60,648 bases of DNA from a virus, in the IMG/VR virus record IMGVR_UViG_3300022602_000101, positions 1-60,648 of that record. One strand, written 5' to 3'. Both the position numbers and the translations under genes were made by a program. Shown one piece after another: positions 54,169-60,290 of this stretch (positions within the stretch are counted from its first letter, which is position 1; each line of letters opens with the position of its first letter). Under the pieces are notes generated by a model. The model searched no databases, was not told the DNA's origin, and was given only the letters and a program-made list of their open reading frames with translations.

Positions 54169-55021
54169 GTATCCAGTCTACGTGATTAGTAAGGGTCGCT
54201 GGAATGTGCGCTTAACAGTGCGTGCATTGGAGCGCATGGGTTGCAAGTACTCCATTGTGGTTGAGCCACAGGAATACAATAACTATGCTGAACACATTGA
54301 TAAGCGTAACATATTGGTATTACCATTCAGCAATTTGGGTCAAGGTAGCATACCAGCACGCAATTGGGTGTGGGAGCATAGCATGTCACTCGGCCATGAT
54401 AAGCATTGGATCCTTGATGATAACATTGAGGACTTTAATAGACTCAATAGGAACATGAAGCCAGTGGTGCGTACACCAGCAATCTTTAGAGCAGCTGAGG
54501 ACTTTGTTGATCGCTACACAAATGTAGCCATTGCTGGATTCAATTATTATTCATTCTGCAAGACAACTGATCGTGTGCCACCATACTACCTTAACACACG
54601 TATTTATTCATGTATCCTAATTGATAACAAGATACCATACAAGTGGCGTGGCAGATACAATGAGGACACAGACCTTAGCCTGCGTGTACTCAAGGATGGT
54701 TACTGCACAGTGTTATTCAATGCTTTCCTTGCTGGCAAGGTGACCACCATGCGCATGAAAGGTGGCAACACTGATGAACTGTACCAAGGTGAGGGCAGAA
54801 AGCTTATGGCACAGGCATTAGTGGACATGCACCCTGACGTGGTCAAGATGACATGGAAGTTTAACAGATGGCATCATCAGGTTGATTACAGGCCGTTTAA
54901 GGCAAATAAATTGATTAAGAAACCAGATCTAGTTGTGCAAAAAGGGATTAACAATTATGGTATGATATTAACAAATCATGAGCCTAAACCACAAACTCAA
55001 CCAACCATTCAGCATAGGTGA
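54158..55021 (+). CDS. TAGT-family DNA-modification glycosyltransferase
   Basis: 287 residues from ATG 54158. PKYPVYVISKGRWNVRLTVR, RNWVWEHSMSLGHDKHWILD, DNIEDFNRLNRN, YYLNTRIYSCILIDNKIPYK, WRGRYNEDTDLSLRVLKDGY, KGGNTDELYQ and WKFNRWHHQVDYRPFKANKL match the TET/JBP-associated glycosyltransferase family of phages. The ILDDN and NEDTDLS acidic clusters are the expected metal and donor sites. These enzymes are thought to glycosylate hydroxymethylated pyrimidines in phage DNA as protection against restriction. No TET/JBP dioxygenase, hydroxymethylase or thymidylate synthase was seen in the window. Confidence 0.8.
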   Translation: MQPKYPVYVISKGRWNVRLTVRALERMGCKYSIVVEPQEYNNYAEHIDKRNILVLPFSNLGQGSIPARNWVWEHSMSLGHDKHWILDDNIEDFNRLNRNMKPVVRTPAIFRAAEDFVDRYTNVAIAGFNYYSFCKTTDRVPPYYLNTRIYSCILIDNKIPYKWRGRYNEDTDLSLRVLKDGYCTVLFNAFLAGKVTTMRMKGGNTDELYQGEGRKLMAQALVDMHPDVVKMTWKFNRWHHQVDYRPFKANKLIKKPDLVVQKGINNYGMILTNHEPKPQTQPTIQHR

Positions 55022-55202
55022 CAAAGTATGGTTACATGACAGATGTAGTCCAAGCGGTATGGTTGTGAAAACAGTTGATACCAGATATGAAAGAATGTAT
55101 ATGGTTGAGTGGAATGATGGTGACTGTGACGAGTACTATGATTTTCAATTAACAAAAGACCGCCCAGAAAAAGATTTAACCCTAATAAATATAGATGACT
55201 AA
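54978..55202 (+). CDS. Small SH3-like or Tudor-like protein
   Basis: 74 residues. FSIGDKVWLHDRCSPSGMVV, KTVDTRYERMYMVEWNDGDC, DEYYDFQL is an SH3-like barrel pattern typical of small phage proteins beginning with a GDKV-W motif. It overlaps the glycosyltransferase end by 44 bp and the next gene by 8 bp. Confidence 0.55.
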   Translation: MSLNHKLNQPFSIGDKVWLHDRCSPSGMVVKTVDTRYERMYMVEWNDGDCDEYYDFQLTKDRPEKDLTLINIDD

Positions 55203-55431
55203 AGCCGACCTACTAAACGTACTACAGAACACAGAAAAGATTACATTACATCTTGATGATGGTAAATCTGTTTTTGGTAAAGTGATTGATGTGTATGCTA
55301 GCCTGATACATGTTGAGCAACTGGATCAATCTGGTAACAAACTCAACGATGTGATGATACCACTCACAAAGATTGCTGCACTAGTGATTGATTTGCCAGC
55401 AGTGAAACCTGATGCACCGATTGATGTATGA
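55195..55431 (+). CDS. Hypothetical small beta-rich protein
   Basis: 78 residues. ITLHLDDGKSVFGKVIDVYA and IHVEQLDQSGNKLNDVMIPL resemble an Sm/LSm-like or small beta barrel. It ends with an ATGA overlap into the membrane peptide. Unknown function. Confidence 0.5.
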   Translation: MTKADLLNVLQNTEKITLHLDDGKSVFGKVIDVYASLIHVEQLDQSGNKLNDVMIPLTKIAALVIDLPAVKPDAPIDV

Positions 55432-55517
55432 ACACAACACCCACCATATTGGCCACACTGATAGCTGTGGCCATTGTGCTTGTATTACTTAAACTACCAA
55501 GGGATCCACAACTATGA
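55428..55517 (+). CDS. Membrane micropeptide
   Basis: A 29-residue protein: MNTTPTILATLIAVAIVLVL followed by LKLPRDPQL. It is one hydrophobic helix with a short basic end. ATGA overlaps on both sides (55428 and 55514) indicate a translated gene. It may be a small membrane regulator or lysis-related peptide. Confidence 0.45.
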   Translation: MNTTPTILATLIAVAIVLVLLKLPRDPQL

Positions 55518-55717
55518 GCGATGGAGGCAAGGGTGACCGCCCAAGAAACTGCTACAGTAATCAATTCAGGGACAACTATGACGCAATATTCAGGTCTAAA
55601 AAGAACAGGAACACTGAAGCGCACACCGTTGAGACGAGTCAGCAAGAAACGGGCAAAAGAGAACAAACTTTACAGCGCATTAAGGACAGAGTATCTGCAG
55701 CTACACACCAAGTGTAA
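55514..55717 (+). CDS. Small SDGGKGD-type phage protein
   Basis: 67 residues. SDGGKGDRPRNCYSNQFRDN, YDAIFRSKK matches a common short phage protein with an opening DGGKG motif and a NYDxIF element. The last 35 residues overlap the HNH gene out of frame and may be non-conserved. It is coupled by ATGA to the membrane peptide. Confidence 0.55.
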   Translation: MSDGGKGDRPRNCYSNQFRDNYDAIFRSKKNRNTEAHTVETSQQETGKREQTLQRIKDRVSAATHQV

Positions 55718-55901
55718 GGTGTGCGAGGATCAGGGTTATGTACCAGTGCGTAAAGCAACTGAGATACATCATATGAACAAGAGATTTGGTTCACGTTTGA
55801 ATGACATGACCATGTGGTTACCAGTGTGTCATGCATGCCACATGGCAATTGAGGCTGACAAGAAGAATGCACGTGAAGTGGGTTATTTGATGGATATTTG
55901 A
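55578..55901 (+). CDS. HNH-like nuclease (recombination-type)
   Basis: 107 residues from ATG 55578 (the frame opens at 55521). LKRTGTLKRTPLRRVSKKRA is a basic leader, then KCKVCEDQGYVPVRKATEIH, HMNKRFGSRLND, LPVCHACHMAIE give an HNH/zinc module: CxxC, EIHHMNKR and CxxCH. It resembles small phage HNH proteins that open with the LKRTPLKRVS phrase. It probably acts in DNA processing. Confidence 0.65.
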   Translation: MTQYSGLKRTGTLKRTPLRRVSKKRAKENKLYSALRTEYLQLHTKCKVCEDQGYVPVRKATEIHHMNKRFGSRLNDMTMWLPVCHACHMAIEADKKNAREVGYLMDI

Positions 55902-55906
55902 TTTAT

Positions 55907-55923
55907 TTATAATTTAGTGCTTG
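55907..55923 (+). repeat. TTATAATTTAGTGCTTG repeat (copy 1)
   Basis: An identical 17-mer occurs on the minus strand at 59887-59903. Its first 12 bases also occur on the minus strand at 1059-1070. Each copy lies upstream of a gene start and holds a perfect TATAAT. A shared promoter core is likely. Confidence 0.5.
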
Positions 55924-55940
55924 CAATGTGTGGGGAATGT

Positions 55941-55951
55941 GTCATGCCTAA
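55941..55951 (-). repeat. TTAGGCATGAC motif copy (minus strand)
   Basis: An exact copy of the repeat, 12 bases before the ATG of the 55964 gene but in the reverse orientation. This fits an operator better than a promoter. Confidence 0.45.
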
Positions 55952-55963
55952 TAACATTCTCCT

Positions 55964-56257
55964 ATGAATACATATCAAACACTACAGTTCGACAATAATC
56001 AAAAAATATTAAAACAGTTGTACTTGCCTGATGCTATCAAGAACAACTTCGTACTAGCTTATGCTAAGTACATGAACGCACTTAATGACATCAGCAGAAA
56101 CGAAGATGGACATGTTAATACCATGCTCGATAACGCAGGTTTGGATGACATCAAACGTGACATATTATTCATCATGCAGAAATTGCAACGCTTTGAGAAT
56201 ACACAATGTGCGGTGCGAATTGATGCTAAGGGATCATTCTTTGTGGGGGACAAATAA
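55964..56257 (+). CDS. Hypothetical helical protein
   Basis: 97 residues: QTLQFDNNQKILKQLYLPDA, NFVLAYAKYMNALNDISRNE, DIKRDILFIMQKLQRFENTQ. It is mainly helical with a short beta end. No family was recognised. It begins a second coupled run of small genes. Confidence 0.5.
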   Translation: MNTYQTLQFDNNQKILKQLYLPDAIKNNFVLAYAKYMNALNDISRNEDGHVNTMLDNAGLDDIKRDILFIMQKLQRFENTQCAVRIDAKGSFFVGDK

Positions 56258-56258
56258 C

Positions 56259-56432
56259 ATGGACGACATACAATTGGACATCATATCGGAACACGAGCTT
56301 GACCAACTGTTTGCAAGCTATGGCCTGAACCGCCCAAAAAGAATCAGCACAGAGATACGCAATGTTATGGAACTGTTGCAAGGTAATGCTAGCAACTTGC
56401 CCGACAACCAAGAAAGGCACATTACCACATGA
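56259..56432 (+). CDS. Hypothetical small protein
   Basis: 57 residues from ATG 56259, one base after the previous stop. DDIQLDIISEHELDQLFASY, GLNRPKRISTEIRNVMELLQ reads as two helices. It ends in an ATGA overlap. Unknown. Confidence 0.45.
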   Translation: MDDIQLDIISEHELDQLFASYGLNRPKRISTEIRNVMELLQGNASNLPDNQERHITT

Positions 56433-56569
56433 ATCCTTATGCCGTATGGGTACCCACTAACACTGGGCACTACTTGCTAACATTCCCTGACATGGACGCA
56501 GCATTCATCTTTGTGGTCAAGTTTGGTGGTGGCCTCAAGGTCATCGAGAACACTTATGAGACATTCTAA
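56429..56569 (+). CDS. Hypothetical small protein
   Basis: 46 residues: NPYAVWVPTNTGHYLLTFPD, MDAAFIFVVKFGGGLKVIEN, TYETF. It is coupled by ATGA to the gene before and by one base to the gene after. The beta-type sequence is consistent with a small folded domain. Unknown function. Confidence 0.45.
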   Translation: MNPYAVWVPTNTGHYLLTFPDMDAAFIFVVKFGGGLKVIENTYETF

Positions 56570-56570
56570 C

Positions 56571-56792
56571 ATGAATATACAAAAAACAATAACATGGGAA
56601 GATGGTACAAGTGTGACGATTGATACACTCAACAAACCAGTTGGTTACACATGGCTTGGTGACATACGTGACAAGCGTGAGTTACCAGTGGCACATGACT
56701 GGCGCAGGTATTGGGGTAACATGGATGGCACAAAGGACAGGTACTTTTCGCCCACAATCAAACATGCCTACCAATGGGATAGTGGGGACTAA
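56571..56792 (+). CDS. Hypothetical Trp-rich small protein
   Basis: 73 residues from ATG 56571. TITWEDGTSVTIDTLNKPVG, YTWLGDIRDKRELPVAHDWR, RYWGNMDG: five tryptophans. No family was recognised. Confidence 0.5.
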   Translation: MNIQKTITWEDGTSVTIDTLNKPVGYTWLGDIRDKRELPVAHDWRRYWGNMDGTKDRYFSPTIKHAYQWDSGD

Positions 56793-56794
56793 TT

Positions 56795-57010
56795 ATGAAA
56801 CAAAAGGCCGTAAAATCAAAGGAAAGGGCACTAGCAATGAAACAGATATCATTATATGAACATGGACAACAACTGCACGACCAGTTTGCTTACATCAGAT
56901 CACTAAACAGGCAAATTGAGTCACTGCAACGACAAAACAGTTTGCTACTCAATGAAATGTTGCGACTGGATCAACTTTTGTCAGGTAAACAATTAAAGAA
57001 CAACAAGTAA
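56795..57010 (+). CDS. Small coiled-coil protein
   Basis: 71 residues. The middle and end (IRSLNRQIESLQRQNSLLLN, EMLRLDQLLSGKQ) have a clear heptad pattern. It is basic at both ends. It could be a DNA-associated or regulatory dimer. It starts two bases after the previous stop. Confidence 0.5.
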   Translation: MKQKAVKSKERALAMKQISLYEHGQQLHDQFAYIRSLNRQIESLQRQNSLLLNEMLRLDQLLSGKQLKNNK

Positions 57011-57014
57011 TAAA

Positions 57015-57287
57015 ATGAAATACGAATATAACATACAACTAGAAGCATCAGAAACAAGTGGCAAACTAAGCGAAGATCTCTACAAGAGCTACACGCTTTA
57101 TGCCACCGTTAACAACAAACCATCAAAAACTGTGACCATTGGTATCATTGCCATCAATGATGGTGAGTTTCAGGTACAATTCACTGGTAGCTCAAAAGAT
57201 TATGGTATCAGTAGCAACGGCATCAATGTTATTGCTAACATGCTTGATACATTAAACATTGCACTGCAAGCAGTTAACAGGAAATAA
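57015..57287 (+). CDS. Hypothetical beta-rich protein
   Basis: 90 residues: NIQLEASETSGKLSEDLYKS, YTLYATVNNKPSKTVTIGII, INDGEFQVQFTGSSKDYGIS, NGINVIANMLDTLNIALQ. A beta sheet with a terminal helix. Not recognised. Confidence 0.5.
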   Translation: MKYEYNIQLEASETSGKLSEDLYKSYTLYATVNNKPSKTVTIGIIAINDGEFQVQFTGSSKDYGISSNGINVIANMLDTLNIALQAVNRK

Positions 57288-57288
57288 C

Positions 57289-57558
57289 ATGAGTAACAAA
57301 ACAAAAATGAGTACACTGTTTTTTGCAGTGAGTGATGATAATGAAAACAACTTTACCATATGGCAACCATTGAAAAAAAGCAAAGTTGGTAGTGACATTA
57401 AGTTAGGTGAATTGGTGCTAGTGGAAATGTTAAACAAGTACATATTCTTTCCAGAAAGAATTGATAACAAACCCATAGAAATACCACATAACTTGCAACA
57501 TGAGATAGATTGCTTGAGAAAACACATACAAGCAGTTGTAGACGAAGACATTGTGTAA
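57289..57558 (+). CDS. Hypothetical small protein
   Basis: 89 residues from ATG 57289, one base after the preceding stop (the frame opens 30 bases upstream). KMSTLFFAVSDDNENNFTIW, SDIKLGELVLVEMLNKYIFF, DCLRKHIQAVVDEDIV. Unknown. Confidence 0.5.
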   Translation: MSNKTKMSTLFFAVSDDNENNFTIWQPLKKSKVGSDIKLGELVLVEMLNKYIFFPERIDNKPIEIPHNLQHEIDCLRKHIQAVVDEDIV

Positions 57559-57629
57559 CATTATGAACCAAAATCGACCAAGAAGATCACCGATGTAATA
57601 AAGACATCACATATGGTACACTAACACAC

Positions 57630-57743
57630 ATGTATCTCATAAAAACAATTGGTCTCATGCTACTAGCCATCCTTGCCGTCATACTCGACATAACTATCTG
57701 GCTACTCATGGTGCCAAGGGAAGGTGTCATGGTTCTTGCTAAC
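57630..57743 (+). CDS. Small membrane protein
   Basis: 37 residues. MYLIKTIGLMLLAILAVILD, ITIWLLMVPR is one long transmembrane helix. After PR the frame ends quickly (GRCHGSC). A shift of one base in the GGGG run (57718-57721) would extend it to 57777 with a natural-looking tail (EGVMVLANWINKDTTDDM), so a frameshift or a base-call error is possible. Confidence 0.35.
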
Positions 57744-57818
57744 TGGATCAATAAGGACACAACGGACGACATGTGACAGGGTGTCACATTGCACCATGCC
57801 TCATGCAACAACTGACAA

Positions 57819-57835
57819 CATGTGCTTGACACATG
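57819..57835 (+). promoter_or_regulatory. Dyad CATGTG-CTTGA-CACATG
   Basis: A perfect 6-bp inverted repeat around CTTGA. Its right half (CTTGACACATG) recurs at 57860-57870 and 150-160, and its 15-bp core at 47707-47721. A dimeric repressor site or promoter/operator is likely. A 10-bp tandem (ACATGCGGAC, twice) follows at 57831-57850. Confidence 0.5.
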
Positions 57836-57859
57836 CGGACACATGCGGACATTGTGGCA

Positions 57860-57870
57860 CTTGACACATG
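57860..57870 (+). repeat. CTTGACACATG motif copy
   Basis: The third exact copy of this 11-mer; it contains a consensus -35 (TTGACA 57861-57866). A -10 at the usual distance is weak (GATACC region). It is possibly the promoter of the structured region downstream. Confidence 0.4.
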
Positions 57871-57937
57871 CATCATGTTTCTGATACCTTGCTGGTACAT
57901 CAGGCGTGATGGTGGATCAATTTGTTAGTGTTTGAGT

Positions 57938-57970
57938 GCCCCACATGATCACGCCCCATGTGGGGCTTTC
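57938..57970 (+). terminator. Terminator of the rightward small-gene operon
   Basis: GCCCCACATG (57938-57947), a 9-base loop and CATGTGGGGC (57957-57966), then TTTC. A perfect 10-bp GC-rich stem. The T-tract is short. Confidence 0.75.
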
Positions 57971-57971
57971 T

Positions 57972-58232
57972 ATTGTCACCTGAAACGACAATACAAACTG
58001 ATCCAACCACCTGTGCAAGGTGTAACGGTCTTGATGTTAGTAGCGGTGCCACCTTGACCAATCTGTTAGACCAAGTGGCTTAATTCATGGCGAAACCCGT
58101 TAGGGGTTTGTGAGTCGCTACATGCAGGGTCAATTGAGCCAATACCGCCCCATATGCATGTAGGTGTTCATCAGGCTTCCTAGTCCGATTTGCAATAGTG
58201 ATGCACACTCACCTGTCATGGGTGAGTTGTGC
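57972..58232. ncRNA. Candidate structured RNA (strand unknown)
   Basis: Five hairpins lie in series: ATTGTC/GACAAT (57972-57977, 57987-57992); CAAGGTG/CACCTTG (58016-58022, 58050-58056) with an inner TAAC/GTTA; AAACCC-GTTAG-GGGTTT (58093-58109) inside GCG/CGC; CTACATGCA/TGCATGTAG (58118-58126, 58155-58163); and GCAC-ACTCACC with GGTGAGT-GTGC plus a one-base bulge (58203-58232). No open frame explains them. No tRNA, tmRNA or known riboswitch core was recognised. They could be an RNA gene or structured origin DNA. Confidence 0.4.
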
Positions 58233-58259
58233 CCATGCAACTAACCCTGAACCGAAATG

Positions 58260-58620
58260 CACTAGTGAATCATGGTACATGGTACAATGTGCCAATACCA
58301 ATATGAACCAATCCAATTGGTACAATGTGCCAATGCACCAATGTGAACCAATGTGAACCAATGTGCCAATCCAATCCCAATCCAATGTGCCAATGTGAAC
58401 CAATCGAATTGGCCAATCCAATTCGTATCCAATCCATGTGGCAATCCCAATCCATGCAATGTGGCATTACCAATGCCAATTTGCAATAGTATCAATCTCA
58501 TACCATGGGATACATGTGAGACTGATACTTGATACTAAGGATACATTGTCACCATTGTCACCAATAACCAAATGAACCAATGAACCAATCTAATAAGAAC
58601 CAATGAGCCAATGGATCTCA
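58260..58620. repeat. CCAAT-rich repeat cluster 1
   Basis: Roughly two dozen CCAAT words within about 360 bp, by eye, many as CCAATG or AACCAATGTG units (three in a row at 58339-58369) and CCAATCC. The cluster is irregular, not a CRISPR. A second cluster lies at 59942-60058. Confidence 0.7.
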
Positions 58621-58677
58621 CGTGGGTGCGAGCGTGCGTGCGAGAATGTGCCCGTAGCATGCGTACCATTGGGGCAC

Positions 58678-58707
58678 AAAAAAGGACACACCTTGCGAGT
58701 GTGTCCC
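58678..58707 (-). terminator. Terminator of the leftward 59850-58724 genes
   Basis: On the minus strand GGACACAC, a 7-base loop and GTGTGTCC, followed by TTTTTT: a perfect 8-bp stem with a strong U-tract, 17 bases after the stop of the 58724 gene. Confidence 0.85.
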
Positions 58708-58723
58708 GTTGTGTGGTGTGGTG

Positions 58724-58960
58724 TTAACGTATTTTGTTAAGTTCCCAAGCAAGGTGCTTGCTAAGGTTCTTCGTAAGCATGATTTTCAATTCCCAACGTG
58801 AGTATTCGTTGTGGTCTAAATGGTAGATACGTGAATTCCACCTGTTAATGTAATCGGTGCATTGTTGACTTGTACCAACGAATGCAACGGAGTACCTTGG
58901 TTTGCAACCATAGTAGTATCTTTTTGCTCGTACAGTGTGTGTTAATGAATCTGTATTCAT
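58724..58960 (-). CDS. Hypothetical basic protein
   Basis: 78 residues from ATG complement 58960, inside the 21-bp repeat. THTVRAKRYYYGCKPRYSVA, FVGTSQQCTDYINRWNSRIY, HNEYSRWELKIMLTKNLSKH. It is basic and Tyr/Arg-rich. No family was recognised. Upstream in-frame ATGs would overlap the previous gene. It is the last gene before the terminator. Confidence 0.5.
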   Translation of the reverse strand: MNTDSLTHTVRAKRYYYGCKPRYSVAFVGTSQQCTDYINRWNSRIYHLDHNEYSRWELKIMLTKNLSKHLAWELNKIR

Positions 58961-58976
58961 GTTAGTGTTTTTTATA
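58956..58976 (-). repeat. 21-bp gene-junction repeat, copy 1
   Basis: Identical to 59200-59220. On the minus strand it encodes the last residues YKKH and the stop of the upstream gene, then one base and the ATG of the next gene. Confidence 0.75.
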
Positions 58977-59204
58977 ATTGTTGTTAATTTGTAAATACGT
59001 TTTGTTAAATCTTTCAAACTCTCCCGAAGTATCGTTAATGCTGACACCATTAGTTTTAAAATAGATGTTTACGTCTTTTAAATAATCGTACGCTCGTTGC
59101 CTATCGTATAAATCTTTTAAACTTTCAATGTAGTTTAAAGCCTCATCTACTGTTTTAATTTGATACAGATTTTCAATACTCAATATACCATATTCTATTT
59201 TCAT
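58962..59204 (-). CDS. Hypothetical small protein, YKKH end
   Basis: 80 residues: KIEYGILSIENLYQIKTVDE, ALNYIESLKDLYDRQRAYDY, LKDVNIYFKTNGVSINDTSG, ending NNNYKKH. The codon mix is AT-rich. Both its start and its end lie in copies of the 21-bp repeat. Function unknown. Confidence 0.5.
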   Translation of the reverse strand: MKIEYGILSIENLYQIKTVDEALNYIESLKDLYDRQRAYDYLKDVNIYFKTNGVSINDTSGEFERFNKTYLQINNNYKKH

Positions 59205-59220
59205 GTTAGTGTTTTTTATA
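59200..59220 (-). repeat. 21-bp gene-junction repeat, copy 2
   Basis: See 58956-58976. This copy ends the Gp88-like gene (TYKKH) and starts the 58962-59204 gene. Confidence 0.75.
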
Positions 59221-59850
59221 TGTTACGTTAAAAGCATCTGTGAAGCATAGGCGACACTCTAAGCATTTGTTGCCTTGCTTGCTACTAGGACAAGTGTAGT
59301 CAGATTCACTTACGCTTGAAACTTGCACTCCTAATCTCTTTGCAAGTGCCGTTGGTGCTAATCCGTCAACCTTGTAGCCACTTAAGCGAATGACTAAGTT
59401 GCTAGGCACCTTGTTTCCTGACTCAATGTACTCCCTAACGAATCCGTATTCCTTAGTAGGTAACCAATGTTTTAGGTGCGAAGTGCCTTCACAAATTGCC
59501 ACTATCTTTTTAAGATGATCAACGGATTGCAAATCGCCCGAATCAAACCATCTAAAATAGCCACTCTTTTCAAAACGTTTCAGTGTCTCAATCATTGCCT
59601 CAATGTATAATGGCGAGTACAGTGCCTGTAGTCGTCTTGCCATGGCGTTTTGTGTTGTAGGCATGCGATAAAAATTTGTACATGCGTAGCATTCATGACA
59701 CACTGTACCTTCTGTTTGTGCTAGCTTGCTACCTGTTTTGCAATGCTCTGCAGAGATACTCCATGAGTAGCAAGGCATCTTGGAAGGCTCGGACAAACCG
59801 CCCGTCAATTCATTCAATTGTTTTTTTGTTAGTTTTTTATTGGTTATCAT
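59206..59850 (-). CDS. Gp88-like cysteine-rich protein
   Basis: 214 residues from ATG complement 59850; the frame is open upstream, with a TTG at 59889. SKMPCYSWSISAEHCKTGSK, GTVCHECYACTNFYRMPTTQ and the later CPSSKQGNKCLECRLCF give nine cysteines, in the style of the phage gene product 88 family (CP-S, C-xx-CYA). The middle has FRWFDSGDLQSVDHLKKIVA and VIRLSGYKVD. It probably binds metal or an iron-sulfur cluster. Function unknown. Confidence 0.6.
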   Translation of the reverse strand: MITNKKLTKKQLNELTGGLSEPSKMPCYSWSISAEHCKTGSKLAQTEGTVCHECYACTNFYRMPTTQNAMARRLQALYSPLYIEAMIETLKRFEKSGYFRWFDSGDLQSVDHLKKIVAICEGTSHLKHWLPTKEYGFVREYIESGNKVPSNLVIRLSGYKVDGLAPTALAKRLGVQVSSVSESDYTCPSSKQGNKCLECRLCFTDAFNVTYKKH

Positions 59851-59886
59851 AAGAACCTGTAGCATGAAACAATTGTTTACATGATT

Positions 59887-59903
59887 CAAGCACTAAATTA
59901 TAA
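59887..59903 (-). repeat. TTATAATTTAGTGCTTG repeat (copy 2)
   Basis: An exact match to 55907-55923 on the opposite strand, here upstream of the Gp88-like gene; it contains TATAAT. A likely promoter core. Confidence 0.5.
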
Positions 59904-59941
59904 TAAAGTAATGCTAATATACCTTATAAGAATCTCTAATG

Positions 59942-60058
59942 ATCCAATATGAACCAATGCGAATTGTTCCAATCGAATCCAATTGTACCAATCCAATGCG
60001 AATCGAATTGCAATCCAATCCAATCCAATCCAATCGAATCCAATGCAATCTCAATCCG
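59942..60058. repeat. CCAAT-rich repeat cluster 2
   Basis: About eleven CCAAT words in 117 bp. Four of them form a perfect 5-bp tandem of CCAAT near 60013-60034, with CGAATCCAAT variants around. It is the same word family as cluster 1. Confidence 0.7.
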
Positions 60059-60245
60059 TTTTTTTCCATTTGGTTCTTGCTATGATGAAGTGGCACACAC
60101 TAACATTGCCTTGAGTCAGTTACATAGTTTCTTGATTCATTGTATATTGTCATTCATAAGAACATGCCACATTGCCGTCACAAGTAGTGTGGCATTGTTC
60201 ATTTGTGGCTCATGCGTGCACGCGAGAGTGAAGCATGAGGGCATG

Positions 60246-60272
60246 AAAAAACCCTGCTTGTTAGGCAGGGTT
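60246..60272 (-). terminator. Terminator of the rightmost leftward genes
   Basis: On the minus strand AACCCTGC, a 7-base loop, GCAGGGTT, then TTTT: a perfect 8-bp stem 19 bases after the stop of the 60291 gene. Confidence 0.85.
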
Positions 60273-60290
60273 GCAATGTGTGGGTGAATC

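Larger units (their letters stand above)
57744..58723. other. About 1 kb of non-coding DNA
   Basis: There is no credible gene in either direction; the open frames here are low-complexity products of the CCAAT repeats. Contents in order: CTTGACACATG copies, a terminator, a chain of hairpins, the CCAAT cluster and a leftward terminator. The size and repeat content suggest an origin, control or packaging region. Confidence 0.65.
59851..60290. other. Non-coding stretch
   Basis: About 440 bp with no credible gene. It contains the 17-bp repeat, the second CCAAT cluster, an 8-bp inverted repeat ATGCCACA/TGTGGCAT (60164-60171, 60188-60195) and the terminator at 60246. The frame open at 59949-60287 reads through simple repeats and is not called. 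Confidence 0.6.

Noticed and set aside
58089-58150. tRNA-like shape (GGCG ... CGCC around two hairpins)
   Set aside because: The acceptor stem fails after four pairs and there is no T-loop consensus or anticodon arm.
58209-58501. Open frames rich in Ile, Gly, Trp and His on the minus strand
   Set aside because: They translate the CCAAT repeats; no start context, no conservation pattern.
58260-58620. CRISPR array
   Set aside because: Repeats are 5-10 bp and irregular; no unique spacers and no cas genes.
59949-60287. 112-codon rightward frame
   Set aside because: It begins in CCAAT repeats and runs through an inverted repeat and a terminator.
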